Positions 17,276 through 29,145 of a stretch of DNA of 64,000 bases are shown piece after piece. The position numbers and the translations under genes are program-made. The notes below the pieces were generated by a model. It was not told where the DNA came from and searched no databases. It worked only from the letters and a program-made list of their open reading frames with translations. The DNA is from Paucidesulfovibrio gracilis DSM 16080 (GTDB taxonomy: Bacteria; Desulfobacterota; Desulfovibrionia; Desulfovibrionales; Desulfovibrionaceae), in assembly GCF_900167125.1 (NCBI RefSeq), contig NZ_FUYC01000004.1, positions 62,001 through 126,000 of the forward strand. Direction: 5' to 3'. Each line of letters starts with the position of its first letter. Positions within the stretch are counted from its first letter, which is position 1.

Positions 17276-17992
17276 ATGATCTATCGCCTTTCCGAAATGC
17301 CTTTTTTCCCTCACCCTCAGGAGGCTGACCCGGACGGCCTCCTGGCTGTGGGGGGGGACTTGTCTTCGCAACGCCTGCTCAACGCCTATTCGTGTGGTAT
17401 TTTCCCTTGGTATGCGCCTGATTCCCCAATATTGTGGTGGAGCACCGACCCGCGGTTGGTCCTTTTCCCAAGTGAACTCCATGTGCCACGCAGTTTGCGG
17501 CGGGTGATCAACAGCGGACGTTTTCATATTACTGTGGATACTGCCTTTCCGGAGGTCTTGCGGCGGTGTGCTGAAACGCCGCGTCCGGATCAGGATGGAT
17601 CCTGGATTGTTCCGGAAATGAAGGATGCCTATACCCGTCTCCATGAACTCGGCTATGCTCACAGTGTGGAAGCTTGGCGCGACGGCCGACTGGTGGGCGG
17701 TTTGTATGGTGTGGCTTTGGGCCGTGTCTTTTTTGGGGAATCCATGTTCTATGCCGAACCGGACGCCTCCAAAGTGGCCTTTGTGCAGTTGGTCCGCAGT
17801 TTGGAGCGGCGTGAGTACACGATGGTGGACTGCCAGCAGACCACGGCTCATTTGCTCCGTTTCGGTGCTCGGGAAGTACGGCGGTCGGAGTTCCTGCAGC
17901 GTCTGGCCCTTGCCCAACAATATGCCACGGAAGAGGGAAACTGGTCCGAATTATTTCACGAAAAGGGGAATGGGGTTTTTCACCAGCTGTGA
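17276..17992 (+). CDS. aat: Leucyl/phenylalanyl-tRNA-protein transferase
   Basis: Adds Leu or Phe from charged tRNA to proteins with N-terminal Arg or Lys, creating degrons read by ClpS. The 238 residues include the family signature DGLLAVGGDLS, the segment GIFPWYAPDSPILWWSTDPR, a core starting GGLYGVALGRVFFGESMF, and VDCQQTTAHL. Adjacent to clpS and clpA, it completes an N-degron labelling, recognition and unfolding unit. Its last 42 bases overlap the convergent gene at 17951-18385. Confidence 0.97.
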   Translation: MIYRLSEMPFFPHPQEADPDGLLAVGGDLSSQRLLNAYSCGIFPWYAPDSPILWWSTDPRLVLFPSELHVPRSLRRVINSGRFHITVDTAFPEVLRRCAETPRPDQDGSWIVPEMKDAYTRLHELGYAHSVEAWRDGRLVGGLYGVALGRVFFGESMFYAEPDASKVAFVQLVRSLERREYTMVDCQQTTAHLLRFGAREVRRSEFLQRLALAQQYATEEGNWSELFHEKGNGVFHQL

Positions 17993-18385
17993 GGGCATTC
18001 GGGACCGGTTGGTGGCTGCGGCCTTTTCAAGGGGATGTCCTTGTTTGATGAAAAGGTTGCCGCATCCCTTGCATTGCCAGTGGCGCTTTTGCTCCTGGAG
18101 GCGGACCAGGGTTCCTGTTTGGTCATAGCAAACCTGACAAAACGGACCGTCTTCTCCGTCCTCGGTGGTTAGCCAGTATTTTCGTCCGTCAAAGCGCATG
18201 CTTTGGGAGAGGTCGAGAATTTCGACCACCTCGGTGAGTTGTTCTTTGAGCGCCCGATTCTCTTCACAAAGGGCGAAGTATTCTTCCTGTAGTGATTTCA
18301 GGATTTCCTCGGCGTCCTCCCAGCGGTTTGCCTTGGCCGCTTCAAGCGCCTGCTTGAATCCCATTGCGTGTATCAGACTATCCAT
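17951..18385 (-). CDS. Hypothetical coiled-coil/zinc-ribbon protein
   Basis: 144-residue protein of unknown function. The N-terminal half is helical (ALEAAKANRWEDAEEILKSL, then a Glu-rich segment LCEENRALKEQLTEVVEILD) and probably coiled coil. The second half has two Cys pairs, CQVC and CKGC, 25 residues apart, forming a plausible zinc ribbon preceded by the strand RKYWLTTEDGEDGPF. ATG 18385 is preceded by GAGGGAGG; further upstream codons lack this. The 3' end runs 42 bases into aat on the other strand, an unusual convergent overlap. Confidence 0.8.
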   Translation of the reverse strand: MDSLIHAMGFKQALEAAKANRWEDAEEILKSLQEEYFALCEENRALKEQLTEVVEILDLSQSMRFDGRKYWLTTEDGEDGPFCQVCYDQTGTLVRLQEQKRHWQCKGCGNLFIKQGHPLEKAAATNRSRMPSQLVKNPIPLFVK

Positions 18386-18511
18386 AAAGCCTCCCTCAAG
18401 GGTGCGGATCATGCATCTCCTATATCGGTCATTTCGATTCGTGACTTTAGGAACGTCTTGTGTTTTGTCGTGTTTTTTTTCTGATAAAAATGTTGAAGCT
18501 GAAAATGCAGC

Positions 18512-18540
18512 AGGGGACGGCCGTCTCGTAGCCGTCCCCT
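18512..18540 (-). terminator. Probable terminator after the 18570-19055 gene
   Basis: Perfect 10-bp inverted repeat AGGGGACGGC/GCCGTCCCCT with a 9-base loop, about 30 bases beyond the stop of the minus-strand gene. The following T-tract on the minus strand is poor (CATTTTC), so either a weak intrinsic terminator or an RNA-stabilising hairpin is possible. Confidence 0.6.
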
Positions 18541-18569
18541 GGTGGCGCAAGCAGTGTCAGCGGTGTTTT

Positions 18570-19055
18570 TCAGCTGCTAACTTCTTCTACGATGGGAGGG
18601 TGTTGGGAAAGGTCGAACAGACCTCGCAACGGCAGGTTGAGTGCGTAACTGGGGATGCGCTCGAATCGGATCAGACCGATATTTTTCCCCGCTTCGGCGT
18701 CGCATAACGCCGGAAGACCATCTGGAACCGGAAATTCCAGCGGTAGGGAGCGAAGCCCCGTCAGCCTTGTGGCGTACTGCTCTTTAAGGTAGTTGATGAT
18801 GCGGTCCCGCTCCTGTAACGTAAAGGATTCCATGACCACCCTCCGGCTGGATCCCTCCGGGCAAGGAGCTTCCGGCAGGCACGGTCCGATGAGGGATTCC
18901 CATTGGTATTGTTTTTCTTCCTGCTCCGGCCAATCGGGCCGGAAGAGATGGACCTCCACGTTGCGGCGGCCTTTGAAGCTTTTGATGGTCATGGATACCG
19001 TGCAGCAGCGTTCGCACGGTGGAGTGGTCTTCGGTGGGATTATTTCGATCTTCAT
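18570..19055 (-). CDS. Hypothetical protein with N-terminal Cys cluster
   Basis: 161-residue soluble protein that I do not recognise. Visible features are PPCERCC at residues 12-18, two further Cys in GPCLPEAPCPEG, and a C-terminal half rich in Leu/Pro. The spacing of cysteines does not match a known zinc ribbon. ATG 19055 has GGAG seven bases upstream; an in-frame extension to 19172 would run into the uvrB promoter region. The gene is divergent from uvrB with 115 bp between the starts, in which I see no convincing LexA-like palindrome. Confidence 0.72.
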   Translation of the reverse strand: MKIEIIPPKTTPPCERCCTVSMTIKSFKGRRNVEVHLFRPDWPEQEEKQYQWESLIGPCLPEAPCPEGSSRRVVMESFTLQERDRIINYLKEQYATRLTGLRSLPLEFPVPDGLPALCDAEAGKNIGLIRFERIPSYALNLPLRGLFDLSQHPPIVEEVSS

Positions 19056-19170
19056 GGGGTTGCTCCGGTTCGCAGGGCGCGATGTTGTTCCAATGACGAT
19101 GTGAAGATGATACGTTGTTTTGTCTGGCCGCACAAGAGGATGCGCCTTCGTGCGCCAAAAGGAATCTGCC

Positions 19171-21179
19171 ATGGCTCAACAGTTTGAGTTGGTCAGCGAA
19201 TATACGCCTACAGGGGATCAGCCCGGGGCGATTCAGGAAATCGTGGACAACTTGAATGGCGGTGTTCGCGATCAAGTGTTGCTGGGTGTGACGGGGTCCG
19301 GCAAGACATTCACTATGGCCAATGTTATTGCCGAGGTGAACCGGCCCGCTCTGGTGCTTGCGCCAAACAAAACCCTGGCTGCGCAGTTGTATGGGGAATT
19401 CAAAGCCTTGTTTCCCCATAATGCGGTGGAATATTTCGTTAGTTATTACGATTATTATCAGCCGGAGGCCTACCTCCCACATTCGGATACCTATATTGAA
19501 AAAGATTCCTCAATCAATGATGATATTGACAAGCTCCGACATGCTGCCACGCATGCGTTGCTGACGAGACGGGATGTGCTTATTGTCGCATCGGTTTCCT
19601 GCATTTATGGGTTGGGATCACCGGAATATTACGCCAAAATGATCATTCCCGTCGAACAGGGGCAGGAATTGAGCATGGAGGCACTGCTCGCCAAACTTGT
19701 GGAGGTCCATTACGAGAGGAACGATTATGATTTTCATCGTGGAACCTTTCGGGTCCGGGGGGATGTCGTAGAAATTATTCCGGCATACAGCAGGGAGCAG
19801 GCTGTTCGGATTGAGTTTTTCGGTGACGAAATTGATTCCATCCTGCAAACGGATCCACTGACAGGCGAAGTTCTTGCCAAGTTGCGCAAGACCGTGATCT
19901 ATCCAGGCTCACATTATGTTTCAGATCAGGATAACCTGACCCGGGCGCGGGATGATATTCGTGAAGAGCTGACCACACAGTTGCGAGAATTTCGCAATGC
20001 CGGAAAACTGGTGGAGGCGCAACGCCTGGAACAACGGACCATGTTCGACCTGGAGCAGATCGAGGAACTGGGCTATTGCAACGGCATTGAAAATTATTCG
20101 TTACACCTGGATGGACGCCGACAGGGACAGCCACCGGCTACACTGCTGGATTACTTCCCCAAGGATTTTGTTCTTGTGGTGGACGAGTCCCATATCGCCG
20201 TACCCCAGGTAGGAGCCATGTTCAACGGCGATCGTTCCCGAAAAAGCACTTTGGTCGATTTTGGGTTTCGACTTCCGTCGGCCTTGGATAATCGTCCGCT
20301 CAATTTTAAAGAATTTTTGGAGCGCATTGGACAAGCAGTGTTTGTTTCCGCGACTCCCGGACCATGGGAGTTGGATCGCGCCCAGGGATTGGTGGTGGAA
20401 CAGATCATCCGGCCTACGGGATTGGTTGATCCCCAGTTGGAGGTGCGTCCGCCGGAAGGTCAGCTGGATGACCTGCTGAGCGAGTGTCGAGTCCGTGTGG
20501 CGCGTAATGAGCGGGTCTTGGTGACCACGCTGACCAAGCGCATGGCCGAGGATTTGACGGAATATTTTCAGCAGATGGGAGTGAACACCCGGTATCTTCA
20601 CTCTGATATCGATACCATCGAGCGAATGGCCATCATCCGCGCCCTGCGTGCCGGAGAGTTCGATGTCTTGGTGGGAATCAACCTGCTGAGGGAAGGTCTT
20701 GATTTGCCGGAAGTGTCCCTTGTAGCTATCCTTGATGCGGATAAGGAAGGCTTTTTGCGTTCCGCCGGGGCGTTGATTCAGACGTTCGGCCGTGCCGCGC
20801 GTAATGTTCAGGGCAGGGTGTTTTTATATGCGGATAAGGTCACCGCGGCCATGCGGACGGCTATGGAAGAAACTGATCGGCGTCGGGAACGCCAGGTAGC
20901 ATTCAATCTGGAGCACGGCATAACGCCCCGGACAATTCGTAAGGCTGTGGGAGAAGGGCTGCAAATGGCATCGGCGGCGGATTCCGGTGATACGACACGG
21001 GAATCGCTTGTCGCCGAGGATATGGCCGAGTATGGGGATGACCCGCGGAAATTGACCAAACTGGTGCGCCGGCTGGAACGGGAGATGCGCGAAGCCGCCA
21101 AAGAACTTGAGTTTGAACAAGCGGCCCGGTTGCGGGATCGCATTGCGCCGCTGCGGGATCGCATCCTGCAACTGGGGGG

Positions 21180-21183
<4 letters not shown>
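19171..21183 (+). CDS. uvrB: Excinuclease ABC subunit B
   Basis: DNA-damage verification helicase of nucleotide excision repair, 670 residues. The Walker A motif is GVTGSGKT (39-46), the strand-separating beta-hairpin region is [12 protein letters not shown] followed by [13 protein letters not shown], and helicase motifs V/VI are [14 protein letters not shown] and [11 protein letters not shown]-terminal UVR helix ([18 protein letters not shown]) would contact UvrC. AAAGGA precedes ATG 19171. The channel gene starts inside its stop codon (ATGATG at 21180-21185). Confidence 0.98.
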
Positions 21184-25350
<4,167 letters not shown>

Positions 25351-25368
25351 TCGCAAACGGATTTGTTG

Positions 25369-25416
25369 AAACCAAACGCCTCCCGTGATCGCACGACACG
25401 GGAGGCGTTTGGTTTT
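25369..25416. terminator. 19-bp bidirectional terminator between dapB and the Hpt gene
   Basis: Perfect 19-bp stem (25369-25387 with 25397-25415) around a 9-base loop, flanked by A and T runs on both sides, lying between two convergent genes. It can end dapB transcription on plus and Hpt transcription on minus. Perfect stems of this length are long for an intrinsic terminator. Confidence 0.88.
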
Positions 25417-25450
25417 GCTGGAATCGGAGAACGGTCCGGCTACTTTCGGA

Positions 25451-25795
25451 TTACTGCAGTTTCAGCCAGTCCTGCATGCGCTCGTAGACCCGTTCGATTT
25501 GTTCATCCAGCTGGCGCAAGGCCTCAACGGATTGTCCTTCATCTTCACTTTTTGCCGCCAGTTCCAATTGCAGGCAGGCCTCATGCAAAGGTTCGGCTCC
25601 GAGGGTTGCAGCGGCCCCTTTCAGGGAGTGGGCCAGATATGTCACTTCGCCGAGTTGTCGGGATTCCATGGCAGTGCGGATTTTGGCCACACGTTGAGGC
25701 TCTTCCCGGAGGAAAACCGTGAACAATCTGGTTATGAAAGCTTCTTTTCCTTTCATCTTGTCAAACCACGGTTTGCTGATCGGCTCGTTGGGCAT
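25451..25795 (-). CDS. Stand-alone Hpt (histidine phosphotransfer) protein
   Basis: 114-residue single-domain phosphotransfer protein. The phospho-accepting histidine is H56 in YLAHSLKGAAATLGA, within the four-helix Hpt pattern (helices near 15-30, 36-64, 69-84, 90-112). It would shuttle phosphate between response regulators and hybrid kinases; no kinase or regulator lies nearby, so its partners are encoded elsewhere. ATG 25795 is preceded by GAGAGAGAA; a longer in-frame reading upstream is low-complexity and lacks a ribosome site. Confidence 0.88.
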   Translation of the reverse strand: MPNEPISKPWFDKMKGKEAFITRLFTVFLREEPQRVAKIRTAMESRQLGEVTYLAHSLKGAAATLGAEPLHEACLQLELAAKSEDEGQSVEALRQLDEQIERVYERMQDWLKLQ

Positions 25796-25883
25796 GCGTC
25801 GTTCTCTCTCGCTTGGCTGGTATTGAATCAAGGGACAGAGCGCTGAAATATCATAATATGTAAGTATAATTGCCAACGCTCCG

Positions 25884-25907
25884 GGCCGTTGTTTGGAACG
25901 GCCTTTT
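25884..25907 (+). other. Hairpin with T4 in the Hpt upstream region
   Basis: GGCCGTT/AACGGCC, a perfect 7-bp stem with a six-base loop followed by TTTT on plus. No plus-strand gene lies immediately upstream, so on minus it would be a 5' leader hairpin of the Hpt gene. Its role is unclear. The rest of the 276-bp gap 25796-26071 is AT-rich with no gene I can support. Confidence 0.3.
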
Positions 25908-26035
25908 AACTTATTATACGCGCTATCTTTTCCATGGGCAATGCCTGCGGGGAAAAAGCAGGGTACAAAAAAGTGGCTATACGTACAAAATAATATATGG
26001 GGAGGCAGCTGCGCGATTCCCCGATGCGGGGCAAG

Positions 26036-26062
26036 AAAAGGGAGGCCCATGACGGGCCTCCC
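26036..26062 (-). terminator. Terminator after the ACT-domain gene
   Basis: Minus-strand stem GGGAGGCCC/GGGCCTCCC (9 bp, 5-base loop) followed on that strand by CTTTTC, starting 10 bases past the stop of the ACT protein. It closes the paaK-ACT transcription unit. Confidence 0.8.
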
Positions 26063-26071
26063 GGTGGATGA

Positions 26072-26503
26072 TTAGATGTTGTAGAGTTGTTCGCCCGGGA
26101 TAATGGTCAGATTGTTTTTTTGCAACAATTCTATGGCCTGGTCCGTGCGATCGAATCGGAAGATGATCACCGCGTTGTTAGAGCTTTGGTGTACAAAGGC
26201 GTACATGTACTCCACATTGATGTTTTCTCCCTGCAAAATGGCGAGAACATTGTTCAGCCCACCCGGGCTGTCATCGATTTCCAGGGCCACAACAGTGGTG
26301 CGGCCCACTGTGAAACCTTTGTTCTTCAGTTCGTTGCGGGCTTTTTCAAAGTCGGAAACAATGAGTCGCAGGATGCCGAAGTCTGAGGTATCCGCCAGGG
26401 ACAGCGCCCGGATGTTCACGCCGCTGTCGCTAAGGATTTTCGTCACTTCCGCAAGGCGTCCGGCCCTGTTTTCAAGAAAGATGGACAGCTGATCAACCTT
26501 CAT
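26072..26503 (-). CDS. Tandem ACT-domain protein
   Basis: 143 residues made almost entirely of two ACT domains: the first begins [19 protein letters not shown], the second [22 protein letters not shown] pairs bind amino acids and act as sensors. The gene is 39 bp downstream of paaK, and the two share the attenuated leader upstream of paaK, so an aromatic amino acid (phenylalanine or phenylacetyl intermediates) is the likely ligand; that is inference. The start ATG 26503 begins [12 protein letters not shown]. Confidence 0.88.
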   Translation of the reverse strand: MKVDQLSIFLENRAGRLAEVTKILSDSGVNIRALSLADTSDFGILRLIVSDFEKARNELKNKGFTVGRTTVVALEIDDSPGGLNNVLAILQGENINVEYMYAFVHQSSNNAVIIFRFDRTDQAIELLQKNNLTIIPGEQLYNI

Positions 26504-26542
26504 GGCTTTCCTCTCTGAGTTGTCGTTGTTCGCTTGGGAATA

Positions 26543-27850
26543 CTACTTGGCTTCCTTGCGCAAATCAATGATGCGTTGCGCCTTGCCCATGGAGCGTTCA
26601 ATGCCCTTGGGCTCTACCAGTTTAACGGCGGCCGTGACCCCAAGGAATTCCTTGATGGCGCCCTGTACCTTCTTTTCAAGGGATTGCAGCCCTTTGATTT
26701 CATCTGAGAAAACGCTTTCGCTGACTTCGACGCGGACAGTAAGGGTATCCATCGGGCCTTTGCGATCCACCACCAGTTGGTAGTGGGGGGCTAGGCCGTC
26801 GGTGTCCAGAAGGATGGATTCGATCTGTTGCGGGAATACGTTCACACCGCGGATGATGAGCATGTCGTCGGACCGGCCTTGGACGCGCATCATCCGGGCC
26901 GTGGTTCGGCCGCAACGACAGGGCGTGGTCTCCAGTCTGGTCAGATCGCGGGTGCGGTAGCGCAATAGCGGGATGGCTTCTTTGGTCAGAGTGGTGATGA
27001 CGAGTTCTCCCAGTTCGCCGGGCTGAACCGGTTCGCCGGAAGCGGGGTCAATGACTTCCAGCAAGAAATGGTCTTCCTGCATGTGCAGTCCGTTTTGCGC
27101 CTCAGCGCATTCGATGCCGACGCCTGGTCCCATGATTTCGGAAAGACCGTAGATATCCAAGGCTTTGATGTTCAGTTTGCCTTCGATGTCCTTGCGCATG
27201 GCTTCGGACCAGGGTTCGGCCCCGAATATTCCTACCTTCAGTGGAAGTTTTCTGAAGTCGATGCCTAGCTCCCCGGCGGTTTCTGCCAAGTGCAGTGCAT
27301 AGGAGGGGGTGCAGCAGATGGCTGTGGCCATGAAATCCTTGATGATCATGATCTGACGACGTGTGGCCCCGCCGGACATAGGGATGACCGTGGCTCCTGC
27401 CGCTTCCGCGCCGTAATGGGCGCCCAGCCCGCCGGTGAAGAGTCCGTACCCGTATGCGTTGTGGAGAATGTCGCCGGGACCGACTCCGGCGGCGTTGAGG
27501 CACCGCCCCATGAGGGACGCCCAGGTACGGACGTCGCGATGCGTGTAGCCCACCACGGTGGCTTTGCCCGTTGTCCCTGAGGAGGAGTGGATGCGGACGA
27601 TGTTCTCCATGTTGACGGCGAAAAGTCCGTAGGGGTAGTTGTTGCGGAGATCTTGCTTTTCCGTAAAGGGCAGGTGGCGTACATCGTCGAGGCTGTTGAT
27701 GTCGCCCGGACGTATCCCTTTTTCTTCAAGGCGCTTTTTGTAAAAAGGAACATTATGGTAGACTCGTTCCACCAAGGCCTTGAGGCGGCGTAATTGCAAT
27801 TTCTCCAGATCTTCCCTGGGCATGGTTTCATGTTCCACGTCGAAAATCAT
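26543..27850 (-). CDS. paaK: Phenylacetate-CoA ligase
   Basis: AMP-forming ligase converting phenylacetate (or related aryl acetates) to the CoA thioester. 435 residues, the usual length. The adenylate-forming P-loop is [17 protein letters not shown], followed by [15 protein letters not shown] and a C-terminal lid with [23 protein letters not shown] 27850 is chosen because AAAGGAGG lies about 8 bases upstream; the frame is open further back to 28102 but that would read through a terminator. It forms a unit with the ACT protein and is preceded by a putative Phe-codon attenuator, pointing to anabolic use for phenylalanine synthesis through reductive carboxylation of phenylacetyl-CoA. Confidence 0.93.
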   Translation of the reverse strand: MIFDVEHETMPREDLEKLQLRRLKALVERVYHNVPFYKKRLEEKGIRPGDINSLDDVRHLPFTEKQDLRNNYPYGLFAVNMENIVRIHSSSGTTGKATVVGYTHRDVRTWASLMGRCLNAAGVGPGDILHNAYGYGLFTGGLGAHYGAEAAGATVIPMSGGATRRQIMIIKDFMATAICCTPSYALHLAETAGELGIDFRKLPLKVGIFGAEPWSEAMRKDIEGKLNIKALDIYGLSEIMGPGVGIECAEAQNGLHMQEDHFLLEVIDPASGEPVQPGELGELVITTLTKEAIPLLRYRTRDLTRLETTPCRCGRTTARMMRVQGRSDDMLIIRGVNVFPQQIESILLDTDGLAPHYQLVVDRKGPMDTLTVRVEVSESVFSDEIKGLQSLEKKVQGAIKEFLGVTAAVKLVEPKGIERSMGKAQRIIDLRKEAK

Positions 27851-27881
27851 CTCCGATCCTCCTTTGGGCTGACAAAATAAA

Positions 27882-27909
27882 CAAAAAGGCCGCGGAATCC
27901 CGCGGCCTT
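27882..27909 (-). terminator. Leader terminator of the paaK unit (attenuator)
   Basis: On minus: AAGGCCGCGG, loop GATT, CCGCGGCCTT (perfect 10-bp stem, 27909-27886), then TTTGTTTATTTTG. It ends about 20 bases before the paaK ribosome site and on the same strand, so it must be bypassed for paaK to be expressed. No other minus gene lies upstream for it to terminate. Confidence 0.85.
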
Positions 27910-27944
27910 GAATGAGCGTCTCTCTCGCCTTGCTATGCCACGGG
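27899..27944 (-). promoter_or_regulatory. Predicted antiterminator pairing
   Basis: CCCGTGGC (27944-27937, minus) can pair with GCCGCGGG (27906-27899), eight contiguous pairs including one G-U, using the left arm of the terminator. The first element overlaps the last codons of the leader peptide (CCC GTG GCA TAG), so a ribosome at the stop codon would mask it and let the terminator form, while one stalled in the Phe run would leave it free. Geometry seen in sequence; function inferred. Confidence 0.65.
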
Positions 27945-28016
27945 CTGTATGGGCCTCCTAAAAAAGAAGCCGAAAAAAAAGCCGGTAAAGCACAGAGGCG
28001 AAGTAGATTCTTGCAT
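27933..28016 (-). CDS. Phenylalanine-rich leader peptide (27 aa)
   Basis: Short ORF ATG 28016 to TAG 27933 encoding [19 protein letters not shown] and RRPIQPVA. Seven of 27 residues are Phe, six of them at positions 13-19. A Phe run ending a dozen or more bases before an antiterminator segment, then a stop codon, then a terminator, is the layout of pheA/pheST-type leader peptides. The ribosome site is weak (CAGG about 12 bases upstream), and the nearest promoter-like pair (TTGACG-N17-CATGAA) would start transcription almost at the ATG, so the true promoter is uncertain. Confidence 0.65.
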   Translation of the reverse strand: MQESTSPLCFTGFFFGFFFRRPIQPVA

Positions 28017-28154
28017 GGAAATTTCATGCCTGAAAGTGATGGAGCCGTCAAGTGGTCAGCGCTGTGGAGAGGGGGGGAGGGCGAAACGAAGTGGTGACGC
28101 ATTGCCAGGTTCAGGCAAATTCTTTACAAGTCGTAACGAATCTGGAGGATCAAA

Positions 28155-28763
28155 ATGAACTTTGCGAAACTTGTTGCCGCGACCCGATCGGTACGGCGTT
28201 TCCATGAGGATCGAGCGATTGGTTTGGAGGTGTTGCGGACGCTGACGGACCTGGCGCGTCAAACTGGATCCGCCGGGAATCTGCAACCACTTCGGTATGT
28301 TTTGAGCAATGATCCCGCAACCAATGAGCGTATTTTTTCCCGGCTGGTGTGGGCGGCGTACCTTAAGGACTGGAAAGGACCGGAATCCGGGGAGCGTCCT
28401 GCCGGGTACGTCGTGGTCTGTGCTGAAGCCGGGGCAAAGGATGCCAATGCGCGCGTTGATGCAGGGATCGCCTGCCAGACCATGCTGCTCGCCGCTCGGG
28501 AGAAAGGGCTTGGCGGATGTATGCTCGGATCAGTGGATCGGGCCGGATTGCGTCTGGATCTGGACATTCCGGAAAACGTGAATATTTTATATGTGCTTGC
28601 ATTCGGCGAACCGTTGGAGCAGGTCGTGCTGGAACCGCTCGGCGAGGACGGCGGAGTGAAATATTGGCGTGATGAGAAAGAGGTGCATCATGTGCCCAAG
28701 CGGGGGCTTGAGGAATTAATTCTTTCCACGTTTGAACGCGGGAAACCGGAAAAGAATGATTGA
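28155..28763 (+). CDS. Nitroreductase-family protein
   Basis: FMN-dependent oxidoreductase of the nitroreductase fold, 202 residues. Typical features are the N-terminal RSVRRF (FMN phosphate contact), the segment QTGSAGNLQPLRYVL with the flavin-binding Ser/Asn, and a late Gly-rich segment GLGGCMLGSVDR. The natural substrate is unknown. GGAGG seven to eight bases before ATG 28155 supports the start. It is divergent from the paaK leader with about 140 bp between its start and the leader ATG, and its last 8 bases overlap rsfS. Confidence 0.9.
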   Translation: MNFAKLVAATRSVRRFHEDRAIGLEVLRTLTDLARQTGSAGNLQPLRYVLSNDPATNERIFSRLVWAAYLKDWKGPESGERPAGYVVVCAEAGAKDANARVDAGIACQTMLLAAREKGLGGCMLGSVDRAGLRLDLDIPENVNILYVLAFGEPLEQVVLEPLGEDGGVKYWRDEKEVHHVPKRGLEELILSTFERGKPEKND

Positions 28764-29145
28764 AAAAGAAAAGACACATAGCTTGCTGGATCGTTCCGAA
28801 AAATTAGAACTTTTGGCTCGTTGGCTTACGGAGAAACAGGCTTCGAAGCTTGTGGCGCTTGATGTGGAGGGGCTTTGCCCCATCACAGAGACCTTGCTTG
28901 TGGTGACCGCCCGTGGTGTGCGCCATGCGCAGGGGCTGGCGGATATGCTCTTGGACCGTTCCAGCGAAGACAACATTGAGTATCTTGGCATGGAAGGCTA
29001 CAAGGGTGGAGCCTGGATTTTAATGGATTTCAATGACGTGGTTGTTCATATTTTTCAGGAAGAGCACCGCGCCCTATATAATCTTGAAGGGTTATGGGCC
29101 GAGGCCAAGGTCATGCCCTTGCCCGAGGACGGCGAAGACCAATGA
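28756..29145 (+). CDS. rsfS: Ribosome silencing factor RsfS
   Basis: Binds ribosomal protein uL14 and blocks subunit joining when nutrients are short. The 129-residue protein carries the family core beginning WILMDFNDVVVHIF and continuing QEEHRALYNLEGLW. ATG 28756 lies within the end of the nitroreductase gene; this start gives the normal N-terminal helix. Its stop overlaps the gpmI start (ATGA at 29142-29145). In many bacteria rsfS neighbours nadD; here gpmI follows instead. Confidence 0.95.
   Translation: MIEKEKTHSLLDRSEKLELLARWLTEKQASKLVALDVEGLCPITETLLVVTARGVRHAQGLADMLLDRSSEDNIEYLGMEGYKGGAWILMDFNDVVVHIFQEEHRALYNLEGLWAEAKVMPLPEDGEDQ

Noticed and set aside
19056-19170. LexA box upstream of uvrB
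   Set aside because: No palindrome matching known LexA operators was found in the divergent gap.
27851-28102. In-frame N-terminal extension of PaaK back to 28102
   Set aside because: The extension would translate through a perfect terminator hairpin and has no family counterpart; AAAGGAGG sits just before ATG 27850.
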